Counted from the stretch's first letter, positions 9,274-18,214 are shown. The stretch: 51,079 bases of DNA from Lachnospiraceae bacterium (GCA_011959105.1 BLLU01000304.1:1-51079), one strand, 5' to 3'. Translations and numbers: made by a program. The notes: generated by a model not told the origin, from the sequence alone.

Positions 9274-10608
9274 ATGGTAATAAATCTGCCGGAAAAAGTA
9301 AAATATATTATAGACAGAATTACGGAAGCGGGCTACGAGGCTTATGCGGTGGGGGGATGCGTCCGCGACAGCATTCTGGGCAGAGAGCCGGATGACTGGG
9401 ATATCACCACGTCTGCCAAACCCCAACAGATCAAGGCATTGTTCCGCCGCACGGTGGATACGGGTATTGCTCACGGCACGGTTACGGTAATGCTGGATCG
9501 GGAGGGCTATGAAGTAACTACCTATCGCATAGACGGAGAGTACGAAGATCACAGGCATCCCCGGGAAGTGGTGTTTACTTCCCAGCTGGTGGAGGATCTG
9601 CGGCGCAGGGATTTCACAATAAACGCCATGGCTTACAATGAGAGCGCCGGGCTGGTGGACGCTTTTGACGGCATGGGGGATATCCGGCGGGGGATGATCC
9701 GCTGTGTGGGCTGTGCCCGGGAGCGGTTTACCGAGGACGCCCTGCGCATCCTCCGGGCCCTCCGTTTTTCGGCCCAGTTGGGCTATGAGATCCAGGAAGA
9801 TACCGGGGAGGCCATAAGGGAACTGGCTCCCAGTTTGGCAGCCATCAGCGCGGAGCGGATACAGACGGAACTGGTAAAACTCCTGCTCTCCCACCATCCG
9901 GATTACCTGCGTCAGGCATATGACATGGGTGTCACAGCGGTGATTCTGCCGGAATTGGACTGCTGTATGAAAACGCCTCAGAACCATCCCCATCACTGCT
10001 ATACCGTGGGAGAGCATATTCTTCACAGCCTTTTGGAGGTGCCCGCCGCCAGGGATCTGCGGCTGGCCATGCTGCTCCACGACATCGGCAAGCCCCATAC
10101 CCTGGAGACGGATTTCCGGGGGATCACCCATTTCCACGGGCATCCCACCGTCAGCGCCGGGATGGCGGAGGAAATTCTGCGGCGGCTCAGGTTTGACAAT
10201 GAAACGATTGTCACAGTCCGCCGTCTGGTGGAATTCCATGACTATGGCAACAGTGTGGAACTTACGCCCGTGATTGTGCGCCGGGCCATGAATCGGATCG
10301 GTGAGGATATCTTTTCCAAATTCCTTCTGGTCAAGCGGGCGGACATCATGGCCCAGAGCCTGTATCGACGCCGGGAGAAGCTGGAAGCGGTGGAAGCCTG
10401 GGACAGGCAGTACCGGGAAATCCTGGCCAGGCGGCAATGCGTGTCTCTGAAGGATCTGGCGCTGAGGGGCAGGGACCTGATTGCCGCAGGCATGAAGCCG
10501 GGTCCGGAACTGGGCGCGGTACTGCAGCAGATGCTGGAGCATGTGCTGGAAGCGCCGGAGGACAATACCAGGGAAAAGCTGTCGGAGATTTTTCTGAAAG
10601 TAACATAA
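9274..10608 (+). CDS. cca: CCA tRNA nucleotidyltransferase
   Basis: 444 residues. The class II signature GGCVRDSILGREPDDWDIT at the N-terminus contains the metal-binding Asp pair; RRDFTINAMAY and RFTEDALRILRALRF are the following conserved segments that bind nucleotide and tRNA. LLHDIGKP near residue 270 shows a C-terminal HD domain, as in many Firmicute versions. It adds or repairs the 3' CCA of tRNA. I chose ATG 9274 because GGAGAG is 4 bases upstream; an in-frame ATG at 9262 would add only four residues and is possible. The phage tRNA in this window encodes no CCA and would need this enzyme. Confidence 0.92.
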   Translation: MVINLPEKVKYIIDRITEAGYEAYAVGGCVRDSILGREPDDWDITTSAKPQQIKALFRRTVDTGIAHGTVTVMLDREGYEVTTYRIDGEYEDHRHPREVVFTSQLVEDLRRRDFTINAMAYNESAGLVDAFDGMGDIRRGMIRCVGCARERFTEDALRILRALRFSAQLGYEIQEDTGEAIRELAPSLAAISAERIQTELVKLLLSHHPDYLRQAYDMGVTAVILPELDCCMKTPQNHPHHCYTVGEHILHSLLEVPAARDLRLAMLLHDIGKPHTLETDFRGITHFHGHPTVSAGMAEEILRRLRFDNETIVTVRRLVEFHDYGNSVELTPVIVRRAMNRIGEDIFSKFLLVKRADIMAQSLYRRREKLEAVEAWDRQYREILARRQCVSLKDLALRGRDLIAAGMKPGPELGAVLQQMLEHVLEAPEDNTREKLSEIFLKVT

Positions 10609-10688
10609 GTTCCAAAGGGCTCTCATAAGATAGGATAGGGCCGGGCAGAGATGCGCCGGAGCTGCATGTTTTATGGGAGGTAAGGGAC

Positions 10689-11669
10689 GTGAATGATAGG
10701 GCGGTGGCTTTGCTGGAGCAATATGACGTGGAGGTCCTGAGAACCAGAAAGGGCAGAGGCGTAATCCTGTGCGACACGGATAAAGGCTTGCTGGTATTTA
10801 AGGAATATGAGGGCAATGAGGCGAAGCTGGCGCTGGTTGACAGGCTGCTGTCCCAGATCAGGGAGCAGGGCAGGGTGTCTGCGGAGGAACTGGTCCCCAC
10901 CAGAGAGGGCGCACTGTGCGTCCGGGAGAATGACGGGACTGCCTATATTCTCAAAACCTGTGCGGACGGCCGGGAATGCAATATTTTTGACCGGGGGGAA
11001 TGCCAGGAGGCAGTGCGTACTTTGGCCCGGCTGCATCAGTGTATGGTGCTGGAACCTGGGGAGGGATGCCCTGTGCCGGCACAGTTTTCCCCGCTCCAGG
11101 AATATGAGAAGCATAACCGGGAACTGGTAAAGGTGCAGAGATTCCTGCGCAAAAAGAGCCAGAAAACCGGGTTTGAATACAGTCTTCTGGGCTGCATGGA
11201 CTATTTTATCGAACAGGCCGGGGAAATAACGGAGAACTGGCGCGCCTATGAGGAGCGCATGCCCGGAGGGCAGGAAGAGTACGCTTTCTGCCATGGGGAT
11301 TACCAGTACCATAACATTCTCTGGGGCGGCCAGGGCATGTATATCGTAAACTTTGAGAAATGTCTCCGGGACCGACAGATCCGGGATTTGTATCTGCTGA
11401 TGCGCAAACTTCTGGAAAAGACCGACTGGCCTGTGGCCCTGGGACGGGAACTTATGACGGCGTATGAGAAGGCGGCATCGGTGAGCGCTTATGCCTATAT
11501 AGATCTGTATTACCGCCTGGCTTACCCGGAAAAGTTCTGGAAGATCGTTAATTTTTATTACAATTCCGGAAAAGCGTGGATCCCGCAGCGAAACCAGGAG
11601 AAACTGGATAAGCTGCTGGCCCAGGAGCAACAAAAAAAGAACTTCCTGGAAACTGTGTTTCAGATATAG
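10689..11669 (+). CDS. CotS/YsxE-like spore-coat protein with kinase fold
   Basis: 326 residues of the aminoglycoside-phosphotransferase/CotS superfamily: an N-terminal lobe with GRGVILCDTDKGLLVFKEY, then ARLHQ and the catalytic-loop-like FCHGDYQYHNILW near residue 200, and a helical C-terminal lobe. In sporulating Firmicutes these proteins sit in or help assemble the spore coat; a kinase activity is not established. The start is GTG, placed just after the GGGAGGTAAGGG ribosome site. Its neighbours are not coat genes, so the assignment rests on the protein alone. Confidence 0.75.
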   Translation: MNDRAVALLEQYDVEVLRTRKGRGVILCDTDKGLLVFKEYEGNEAKLALVDRLLSQIREQGRVSAEELVPTREGALCVRENDGTAYILKTCADGRECNIFDRGECQEAVRTLARLHQCMVLEPGEGCPVPAQFSPLQEYEKHNRELVKVQRFLRKKSQKTGFEYSLLGCMDYFIEQAGEITENWRAYEERMPGGQEEYAFCHGDYQYHNILWGGQGMYIVNFEKCLRDRQIRDLYLLMRKLLEKTDWPVALGRELMTAYEKAASVSAYAYIDLYYRLAYPEKFWKIVNFYYNSGKAWIPQRNQEKLDKLLAQEQQKKNFLETVFQI

Positions 11670-11690
11670 GATGTAGGAAAAGAGGTAGAG

Positions 11691-13055
11691 ATGGCAGAGA
11701 GACAAAAGAGGACGGTCATGGGAATGATTGCGCTGACGGGCATGCTGGGGCTGCTGACAGCCTGCGGCATGATGCCCGGCGGCCAGGCGGGAAGGCCTGC
11801 GCCTTCCGTTCCCCAGGAGCAGGGCACAGGCTTTGTTCCGGCGGGTCCCCATAGTTACGACTCCAAAGACACGGCAGTACTGGTAAAAAAAGACGGCAAG
11901 GAGGGTACGGTGACATTGCTGAACCTGGACCTGGGCCGCACTTACACACTGGCGGTGGAAGGCACCAGCGATTTGTATGACAAATATGGGGAGGCGGTAT
12001 CCCTGGAACAGATCGGGATAGGAGATATTGTGGACGTGACCTTTCTGCGTTCCAAGAAGAGGCTGAACACCATGCAGGTCAGTCCTTCGTCCTGGGTCTA
12101 TGCCGATGCCTCCCGCTATGAAATTGACCTGCGGCGGGGAGAAGTGACCATCGGGGAGGATGTGTACAAACTCACCGACGATACCATCTATCTGTCCCAG
12201 GGCATGCGGATAGAGGCCATGGAACTGAACCCCGTGGATGTGCTGACTTTCAAGGGCATCGGCAGCAGTATTCTCAGCATCCAGGTGGAGAAGGGACATG
12301 GCTATCTGCGTCTGCAAAATGAGGAGAAATTCATCGACGGCTATATGGAGATCGGCCAGTCCAGCATCCGCAGAATTGCGGAGGACATGCTGCTGACAGT
12401 GCCGGAGGGCCATTATCAGGTCAAGGTGAGCAAAAGGGGCGGGGGAGGCACCAAGGAAGTGACCATCCGCCGGGGTGAGGAGGCCACGCTGGATATCGGG
12501 GATCTGGAAGTACCGGAGGTGGAGTACGGTACCATCGTGTTCACCCTGGAACCCGCCCAGGCCAAACTGTATATTGATGGGGAAAAAGCGGATCCTTCCG
12601 CCCCTGTGAATCTGGAGTACGGCATTCACCAACTGATGGTCAGGGCTAACGGTTACCAGACCATGACCACTTATATAAAGGTAGCCCAACCCTCGGGGGG
12701 CCTGGATATCACGCTGGATCCCGTGGACGTGGATGATGAAAATGACAAGCAGGAAGAGAAGGACAAGCTGGCCCAGTACAAGGTATTTGTGGATGCTCCC
12801 GCGTTTGCGGAGGTCTATCTGGACGGCAACTATGTGGGAATCGCGCCCACCAGCTTTGCCAAAAGCGAAGGAAGCCATATTATCACCCTGCGCCGCAGCG
12901 GCTGCGAGACCAGGAGTTACACCGTTTCCATTGACAATGAGTATAAGGATGTGACCTTCTCCTTTGCCGAACTGGTTCCGGGCGTGAGCACCGAAAACAC
13001 GGTTACTCCACCCCCTTCTGCCACCCCCACTCCCGGGCCTGACGGGGCGCCGTAA
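11691..13055 (+). CDS. PEGA-domain lipoprotein
   Basis: 454 residues. The N-terminus is a lipoprotein signal with lipobox LLTAC (Cys25). After a beta-rich middle region come two PEGA repeats of about 50-70 residues: one starting near YGTIVFTLEPAQAKLYIDG and one near YKVFVDAPAFAEVYLDG. The tail is Pro/Thr-rich. PEGA domains are surface beta modules thought to bind glycans or proteins. It begins 21 bases after the CotS-like gene with AAGAGGTAGAG as ribosome site, so the two may be co-transcribed. Function unknown. Confidence 0.82.
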   Translation: MAERQKRTVMGMIALTGMLGLLTACGMMPGGQAGRPAPSVPQEQGTGFVPAGPHSYDSKDTAVLVKKDGKEGTVTLLNLDLGRTYTLAVEGTSDLYDKYGEAVSLEQIGIGDIVDVTFLRSKKRLNTMQVSPSSWVYADASRYEIDLRRGEVTIGEDVYKLTDDTIYLSQGMRIEAMELNPVDVLTFKGIGSSILSIQVEKGHGYLRLQNEEKFIDGYMEIGQSSIRRIAEDMLLTVPEGHYQVKVSKRGGGGTKEVTIRRGEEATLDIGDLEVPEVEYGTIVFTLEPAQAKLYIDGEKADPSAPVNLEYGIHQLMVRANGYQTMTTYIKVAQPSGGLDITLDPVDVDDENDKQEEKDKLAQYKVFVDAPAFAEVYLDGNYVGIAPTSFAKSEGSHIITLRRSGCETRSYTVSIDNEYKDVTFSFAELVPGVSTENTVTPPPSATPTPGPDGAP

Positions 13056-13089
13056 ACAGGGCAGAATTCATTGTTTTTATGAAAAATCC

Positions 13090-13118
13090 TTGACAAACAG
13101 GGGAAAAGCAGATATAAA
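13090..13118 (+). promoter_or_regulatory. Sigma-A promoter for the HU gene
   Basis: TTGACA (13090-13095), exactly 17 bases, TATAAA (13113-13118). The HU start codon is 75 bases downstream with GAGGAGG as ribosome site. The near-consensus match fits a highly expressed nucleoid protein. Confidence 0.82.
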
Positions 13119-13193
13119 TATATGTAGACGTTTCGCATATGAAGAATCTGTCAAAAACAATAACAGAATACTCAATAGAGGAGGAATTTCGAC

Positions 13194-13469
13194 ATGAACA
13201 AAACAGAATTGGTAGCAGCTATGGCGGAAGAAGCTGGCCTGTCCAAGAAGGACGCAGAGAAGGCACTGAAGGCGTTTACCGATGTTGTAGAGGCTGAATT
13301 AAAGAATGGCGGTAAGGTGCAGTTAGTAGGTTTCGGCACCTTTGAAGTATCTGAGAGAAGCGCAAGAGAAGGCAGGAATCCCCAGAGCGGCAAGCCCATG
13401 AAGATTGCCGCATCCAAGGCTCCCAAGTTCAAGGCCGGCAAGGCTTTAAAGGATTCTTTAAACAAGTAG
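13194..13469 (+). CDS. hup: HU-type nucleoid DNA-binding protein
   Basis: 91 residues, the standard HU length, with KTELVAAMAEEAGLSKKDAE at the N-terminus, VQLVGFGTFEVSERSAREGRNP (beta arm) and the closing KAPKFKAGKALKDSLNK. It bends and compacts DNA as a dimer. It has its own strong promoter and terminator, so it is probably mainly monocistronic although rqcP follows closely. Confidence 0.96.
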   Translation: MNKTELVAAMAEEAGLSKKDAEKALKAFTDVVEAELKNGGKVQLVGFGTFEVSERSAREGRNPQSGKPMKIAASKAPKFKAGKALKDSLNK

Positions 13470-13482
13470 GATAAAGTACGCG

Positions 13483-13509
13483 AGAGAACCTAGCGATAGG
13501 TTCTCTTTT
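13483..13509 (+). terminator. Terminator after hup
   Basis: Perfect 10-bp stem AGAGAACCTA / TAGGTTCTCT with a GCGA tetraloop, followed by TTTTA. rqcP begins 18 bases later without a visible promoter, so partial read-through is likely. Confidence 0.88.
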
Positions 13510-13526
13510 AAATTCAGGAGACTGTT

Positions 13527-13766
13527 ATGAGACTGGACAAATATCTGAAAGTATCCCGGCTGATCAAGCGCCGGACCGTGGCGAATGAAGCCTGCGATGC
13601 CGGGAGAGTAATGATTAATGACAAACCGGCCAAGGCTTCCTCCACCGTTAAGGCCGGGGACGTGATTACCATTTCCTTTGGCAACAAGGATGTGAAAGTG
13701 GAAGTACTGGACGTGCAGGAGACGGTAAAGAAAGACGAGGCCAAAGAACTTTTCCGCTATCTGTAA
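13527..13766 (+). CDS. rqcP: S4-domain RNA-binding protein RqcP (YabO)
   Basis: 79 residues forming almost only an S4 RNA-binding domain (RLDKYLKVSRLIKRRTVANEAC ... GRVMINDKPAKASSTVKAGD). The size and the position immediately before yabP-yabQ-divIC match Bacillus yabO/rqcP, whose product binds stalled 50S subunits with RqcH and promotes C-terminal Ala tailing in ribosome-associated quality control. GGAG lies 7 bases before the ATG. Confidence 0.9.
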   Translation: MRLDKYLKVSRLIKRRTVANEACDAGRVMINDKPAKASSTVKAGDVITISFGNKDVKVEVLDVQETVKKDEAKELFRYL

Positions 13767-13798
13767 GCCGGTATTAAACGGCTCTGCGGACATCGCAG

Positions 13799-13827
13799 GC
13801 ATATTTCTCCCTTCTGCTTCATATATT
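13799..13827 (+). promoter_or_regulatory. Candidate sigma-E promoter for yabPQ
   Basis: GCATATT (13799-13805), 14 bases, CATATATT (13820-13827). This agrees with the Bacillus sigma-E pattern (ATATT-like -35, 14-15 bases, CATA-start -10). yabP and yabQ are known mother-cell genes in Bacillus. Inferred from sequence only. Confidence 0.55.
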
Positions 13828-13859
13828 TATAGGGAATCGCAGATGGGGAGGAGGGCCCT

Positions 13860-14153
13860 ATGGAGGACCTAAATACTGCCGGAGGGCGCACGCACAAGGT
13901 GGCGATGAACAACCGCAGGACATGCGGCATCACCGGCGTAAACGATGTTCTGTCCTTTGACGTGCATGAAATCCTTTTGGAGACGGAACAGGGCATGCTC
14001 ATGATCAAGGGCCAGGAACTGCATGTGAGCAGGCTGATGCTGGACAAAGGCGAAGTGGACATTGACGGCAGGATCGACAGCTTCACTTATTCGGACGTGG
14101 CGGGCGGAGCCCCGGGCAAATCGGAATCCCTGCTTTCCAGGCTGTTTCGGTAG
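13860..14153 (+). CDS. yabP: Sporulation protein YabP
   Basis: 97 residues. NRRTCGITGVNDVLSFDVHEILLETEQGMLMIKGQ and the ending typical of YabP/YqfC proteins support the call. In Bacillus the gene is sigma-E dependent and lies directly before yabQ, as here. The molecular function is not known; YqfC-family proteins act in the mother cell during spore coat or cortex assembly. GGGAGGAGG precedes the ATG. Confidence 0.88.
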   Translation: MEDLNTAGGRTHKVAMNNRRTCGITGVNDVLSFDVHEILLETEQGMLMIKGQELHVSRLMLDKGEVDIDGRIDSFTYSDVAGGAPGKSESLLSRLFR

Positions 14154-14171
14154 GACAGGGGGAGCCGGACG

Positions 14172-14639
14172 ATGTCTGAGGAAAATGTATTTTTGCTGTA
14201 CGCCTTTGCCTCCGGAATCCTGATTACCTTCGTCTATGACATCCTGCGGATTTGGCGGAGGGTGCTGCCCCACAGGGGGCTGCTGGTATCCCTGGAGGAT
14301 TTGGCTTTCTGGATTTTTTGTGCTCTGTACATTTTTCAGCTGATGCACCGGGAGAGCAACGGCAGCCTGCGGTGGTTTGCGGTGATGGGGGCTCTGGCGG
14401 GCATGTTTTTGTACAAGAAGACAGTGGGCAGATTTCTGGTCCGCTATCTGTCCATGGCCCTGTGCCATGTGCGGGATCTGCTGTGCCGCATTATGGGTTT
14501 TTGCCTGCGCCCTGTGGGAAAAGCGGGCCATGCGGCGGGCGGCGCACTGGGGCGCCTGTTGAAAAAGACCCGGTCATATTGTAAAAACAGGTTGAAATAT
14601 TATGGAAAACTACTTAAAATAAAAATCAGGAAGCAATAG
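14172..14639 (+). CDS. yabQ: Spore cortex biosynthesis protein YabQ
   Basis: 155 residues with three or four hydrophobic segments in the first ~100 residues (VFLLYAFASGILITFVYDILR; EDLAFWIFCALYIFQLM; RWFAVMGALAGMFLY) and a basic C-terminal tail. The opening FASGILITFVYDILRIWRR is characteristic of YabQ. In Bacillus it is an outer forespore membrane protein needed for cortex formation. It starts 18 bases after yabP, so they form an operon. Confidence 0.88.
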   Translation: MSEENVFLLYAFASGILITFVYDILRIWRRVLPHRGLLVSLEDLAFWIFCALYIFQLMHRESNGSLRWFAVMGALAGMFLYKKTVGRFLVRYLSMALCHVRDLLCRIMGFCLRPVGKAGHAAGGALGRLLKKTRSYCKNRLKYYGKLLKIKIRKQ

Positions 14640-14661
14640 GACAGGGATCCGGGAGGAAATT

Positions 14662-14982
14662 ATGGCGGAAAAGCGGACCAGAAGAAAAAAAGCGGCATAT
14701 CGCAAAAAGGTACAGAACCGTTTCAGCATGTTTCTGGTAATGCTTGCTCTGCTGATGATCCTGGTGGCAGTGTACGCCAGCAGCATAAAGCTGCAGGAGA
14801 GGCTGGACACGCTGGAGACTCAGTCTGTTGCTCTGCAGGCACAGATTGACGCAGAGAAACAGCGGGCGGAGGAGATTGAACTTCTTCGAAAACGCTCTCA
14901 GACCAAGGAGTACTATGAGGAAATTGCCAAGGAAAAGTTGGGCCTGGTCAATGGAGACGAGATTGTTTTCAAGGCTGAGTAA
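14662..14982 (+). CDS. divIC: Septum formation initiator DivIC/FtsB-like
   Basis: 106 residues: a basic N-terminal tail, a single membrane segment (MFLVMLALLMILVAVYAS, about residues 27-46), then a Leu-rich coiled coil (LQERLDTLETQSVALQAQI...) and the ending EKLGLVNGDEIVFKAE usual for DivIC. It forms part of the FtsL–DivIB–DivIC complex that activates septal wall synthesis. It follows yabQ by 22 bases and is closed by a terminator. Confidence 0.88.
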   Translation: MAEKRTRRKKAAYRKKVQNRFSMFLVMLALLMILVAVYASSIKLQERLDTLETQSVALQAQIDAEKQRAEEIELLRKRSQTKEYYEEIAKEKLGLVNGDEIVFKAE

Positions 14983-15006
14983 GAACGGAATTTGGGGAAA
15001 CAGGAA

Positions 15007-15035
15007 GGGGCTTTGGCGTATGCCGAAGCCCTTTT
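15007..15035 (+). terminator. Terminator after divIC
   Basis: GGGGCTTTGGC (15007-15017) pairs with GCCGAAGCCCT (15022-15032) with one mismatch, GTAT loop, then TTTT. It isolates the following xylanase gene from the division/sporulation operon. The rest of 15036-15189 has no gene; GCTATCATAAAT near 15092 could be a -10 but no good -35 is seen. Confidence 0.8.
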
Positions 15036-15189
15036 AGCAATATCAAACCAGTAAATGACAAGATACGAGAAGCCTTTCGGGCGCGGATATGCTATCATAA
15101 ATTTATACAGCATTGCCTCAGGGGCGGCGGGACGGGCGTTACGGGGCTGCAGGAAGCATGACTATTGTATTTAGAAAGGATGTAGCGAT

Positions 15190-17286
15190 ATGCGTAAGAG
15201 ATGGCAAAGAACATTGGTTGCTGCGCTGACGGCAGGACTGGTAACGGCGGCGGGCCTGGCCTGCAGCGGCTGCTGCCTGGCGGCGGAGCCGGGCCCTAAT
15301 CTGGTAAAGTGCCCGGATTTTGCAGAAGGGGAGGACATTTCTCCGTGGTACAGGGATCGGGGGAACGCCACCATCACCGCCGAGGCAGGCGCCGAGCCTG
15401 TCTATGGAGACGTGGCCAGTTATGGCAAGATCACCGGCCGGACCACCAATTATGAATGTTTTTCCCAGGACGTAACGGGTCTGGTGGAGAAGGACAAGGA
15501 TTATGTGTACAGCTTCTATGTGATGCTGGACGCCGCCGATTATGGGGATGCCCCCTCCCAGCAGCGCTGCGTGGAGATCTCCCCCTATATCACGGCGGAC
15601 GGTAATACGGTTTACAGCCAGGGATGCAGCGGTACGGTGAGCCAGGTGCTGGAACCGGGGGTTTGGACCCATTTCACAGGGACATATACTCCCACCTGGT
15701 CGGGAGAATTGGAACAGGTGGTAATCAGGATCCTGGAGCAGGGGACCGAATACGGGCAAGGGGAAGGCGTGATGGGTACATATTATATGACGGGTATGGA
15801 ACTCAGAGCACAGGAAGCGCAGGTAAGCGTGATCCAGACGGATGTGCCCCGGCTGCGGGACGCAGTGCCCGGGGAGCTGGGCGAAGCATTTACCATAGGG
15901 ACTTCCATCGTCAATTCCGATCTGAAGGATGGGGATACCATGGCGCTTGTGACCAGGCATTTCAATGCCATTACCCTGGGCAATGAGTTAAAGCCCGATG
16001 CCATGTTCGGCTACAGCAACCAGAAATGCCCCGGCACGGAGACGGTCACATTGAACGGGGAATCCCTGGAAGTTCCCAAGATGGATTACAGCCGGGCCGA
16101 GAGGACATTGGACGCCATATACGACTGGAACCAGAACCATCCGGATGATCTTATCAAGGTGCGGGGCCATGTGCTGGTATGGCATTCCCAGACGCCGGAG
16201 TGGTGGTTCCATGAGGACTATGATCCGGATAAGCCCTATGCGGATACCGATACCATGAACCGCCGCCTGGAATGGTATATCAAGACCATGGCGGAACATT
16301 TCACCGGCCAGGACAGCAAGTACCATGGTATGTTTTACGGCTGGGACGTGGTCAATGAGGCTGTCAGCGACGGCGTTTCCCGTTACCGCAATGCTGCGGA
16401 GAACAGCAGCTGGTGGGCTGTGTACCAGAGCAATGAATTTATCATCAACGCGTTCCGCTACGCCAATCAGTATATGGACCCGGCAGTGGAACTGTACTAC
16501 AATGATTATAACGAATGGTTTACCGCCAAGAGGGCCGGGATCGTGCAGCTGCTGAAAGATGTGCAGGAAGCCGAGGGAACCCGGATTGACGGTATGGGTA
16601 TGCAGGGACATTATCAGACCGTGGGCAGCCCCACCATGGAGGAATTTGCCAAGGCGGCCAGAGCTTATGCGGCCGTAGTGGGACAGGTGCAGATCACGGA
16701 ACTGGACATGAAGGCCAGCAGCAATTATGACGGCACAGAGGCCACCCGGGAGGCAGAGTTTGCCACCCAGGGCCTGCGCTACAGGGAATTGTACGAAACG
16801 GTGAAGAGCCTGCGGGAAGAGGGGGTGAACATCTCCAATATTACCCTGTGGGGGGTTGTGGACAAGAACTCCTGGCTTCAGACCTTCAACGCCGTGGGAG
16901 GCGCGGCGGACGGCAAGAACAAACAGTGCCCTCTGCTGTTTGACGATGATTATCAGGTAAAACCCGCTTACTGGGCCTTTGTGGACGGCAGCAGGCTGGA
17001 AGCGGCAGAGGAAAAGCCGGAGGAGAGTGAAGAAATGCCAGCAGATCCGGCGGAGACCACATCCGCAGCGGAGGATCCGGCGGAAGAATCCAGCGCGGAG
17101 AGCCCGGCTTCGGATACCCAGAGCCAGGTTCAGGAAAATGCTTCCGTCCAGTCCCGTGAGCCTGACACTTCGGCTTCCGGGGGAAGCAGGGTGGGATTGT
17201 ACGCTGCATTGGCGGCGGTCTGCGTGGTTCTGGCGGCAGGCGCGGTGGGATTTGTTCTGGTCCGCAGAAAAAAGGATAAGAAATAA
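15190..17286 (+). CDS. Secreted, membrane-anchored GH10 endo-1,4-beta-xylanase with N-terminal carbohydrate-binding module
   Basis: 698 residues. Signal peptide (about 1-33), a CBM4/9/22-like beta-sandwich (about 35-205, NLVKCPDFAEGEDISPW and YSFYVMLDAADYG), then the GH10 TIM barrel from about 220 to 600. GWDVVNEAVSD near residue 385 carries the acid/base Glu and QITELDMK near residue 501 the nucleophile Glu; RGHVLVWHSQTPEWWF is the usual strand-3 motif. A 65-residue acidic Pro/Ser linker leads to a C-terminal membrane helix (VGLYAALAAVCVVLAAGAVGFVLV) and RRKKDKK. No LPXTG sortase motif is visible, so it should be held at the cell surface by the helix. It cuts the xylan backbone and supplies substrates for enzymes such as those at 0-4 kb. 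Confidence 0.92.
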   Translation: MRKRWQRTLVAALTAGLVTAAGLACSGCCLAAEPGPNLVKCPDFAEGEDISPWYRDRGNATITAEAGAEPVYGDVASYGKITGRTTNYECFSQDVTGLVEKDKDYVYSFYVMLDAADYGDAPSQQRCVEISPYITADGNTVYSQGCSGTVSQVLEPGVWTHFTGTYTPTWSGELEQVVIRILEQGTEYGQGEGVMGTYYMTGMELRAQEAQVSVIQTDVPRLRDAVPGELGEAFTIGTSIVNSDLKDGDTMALVTRHFNAITLGNELKPDAMFGYSNQKCPGTETVTLNGESLEVPKMDYSRAERTLDAIYDWNQNHPDDLIKVRGHVLVWHSQTPEWWFHEDYDPDKPYADTDTMNRRLEWYIKTMAEHFTGQDSKYHGMFYGWDVVNEAVSDGVSRYRNAAENSSWWAVYQSNEFIINAFRYANQYMDPAVELYYNDYNEWFTAKRAGIVQLLKDVQEAEGTRIDGMGMQGHYQTVGSPTMEEFAKAARAYAAVVGQVQITELDMKASSNYDGTEATREAEFATQGLRYRELYETVKSLREEGVNISNITLWGVVDKNSWLQTFNAVGGAADGKNKQCPLLFDDDYQVKPAYWAFVDGSRLEAAEEKPEESEEMPADPAETTSAAEDPAEESSAESPASDTQSQVQENASVQSREPDTSASGGSRVGLYAALAAVCVVLAAGAVGFVLVRRKKDKK

Positions 17287-17317
17287 GGGATGCAGACAGG
17301 GAAAGGAGTCGTGCCGT

Positions 17318-18214
17318 ATGTTTGGTTTATTTGGCAAAAAGGGGGAATCCCCGGAGGAACGGCTGGCGGAATGTCAGCAGAAAAGGGATTGGGCAGGGCT
17401 GGCCAGGGCCTATTATCAGATGGGTGTGGCCGCCATGGAACAGCAGGAGTATAACCGGGCCCAGTTATGGCTGAGCCGGGCGGATACCATTTACAGCGCC
17501 GATGATAAGGTTTATAAAAAACTGGGAGAAAAGTTGATGGATGACTGCTCTGAACGCATTGGAAAGTTGGAAGAAGCCTCCCTGCTGTACAACAATATTC
17601 CCGCTCAGGTGGAAGAGATGACTGCGGATCTGGGAGATTCCAAGGTCCGGGTATGGGGCCTGTTATCCCTGGCCCGGCTGGTAAAACTGGGAGAGCGGCT
17701 GGGGTCCCTGCCCGGATGTGAGGCTCTGGGCAAGCTGGGATGGGCCGTGGACCTGGTACTAAAGTCTTTCCAGGAAGCGCCTACGGAGGAGGAGTTTTAC
17801 GGTCTGCGGGACCTGTGCGGCGCCCTTTATGAACTGGGGGATTCTCCTGCCTTCTGGGGAGCGGGAAGTCAGATTGAAGTGCCCGGCGGTGCGCCTTTCC
17901 AGATATTTGACCTCAACGGCATGATGGGCGTCCATCTGGAGATTGACGCTTATCTGGACGGGCATTTGAGAATGATCTGCGCTCTGGGACAGGGGGAAGA
18001 GTCTCCTGTACCGGAGACCGGCATCATTGCCGGGGCTTTATTGCCCGATTACCATGTCCGCTCCGGAGCGGGAAAACCGGAGGAGGTTCCCGGAATCAAG
18101 GCGGAACTGGACCGGATGTGGAGCGACTACCATTTTGTATGTTCGGATTTTACCTGGGAACAGGTGGGGCAGAAGGTTCGGGAATATAAAGAACTGGATA
18201 TTTTGGGAAACTGA
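17318..18214 (+). CDS. Hypothetical protein with N-terminal helical (TPR/SEL-like) repeats
   Basis: 298 residues, not recognised as a named family. It opens MFGLFGKKGESPEERL; residues 10-90 look like tandem helix pairs (WAGLARAYYQMGVAAMEQQEYNRAQLWLSRADTIY is a clear TPR-like hairpin). The C-terminal half is mixed alpha/beta with no motif I know. No signal or membrane segment. The start is set by GAAAGGAG 9 bases upstream; the frame is open further upstream but overlaps the xylanase. It follows the xylanase by 31 bases, yet sits next to spoIIE, so its partner is unclear. Confidence 0.7.
   Translation: MFGLFGKKGESPEERLAECQQKRDWAGLARAYYQMGVAAMEQQEYNRAQLWLSRADTIYSADDKVYKKLGEKLMDDCSERIGKLEEASLLYNNIPAQVEEMTADLGDSKVRVWGLLSLARLVKLGERLGSLPGCEALGKLGWAVDLVLKSFQEAPTEEEFYGLRDLCGALYELGDSPAFWGAGSQIEVPGGAPFQIFDLNGMMGVHLEIDAYLDGHLRMICALGQGEESPVPETGIIAGALLPDYHVRSGAGKPEEVPGIKAELDRMWSDYHFVCSDFTWEQVGQKVREYKELDILGN

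Noticed and set aside
10671..12878. A 735-codon open frame on the minus strand across the CotS-like and PEGA genes
   Set aside because: It spans two well-supported forward genes, contains no recognisable domain and has the His/Leu/Ile-rich look of an antisense shadow in GC-rich DNA.
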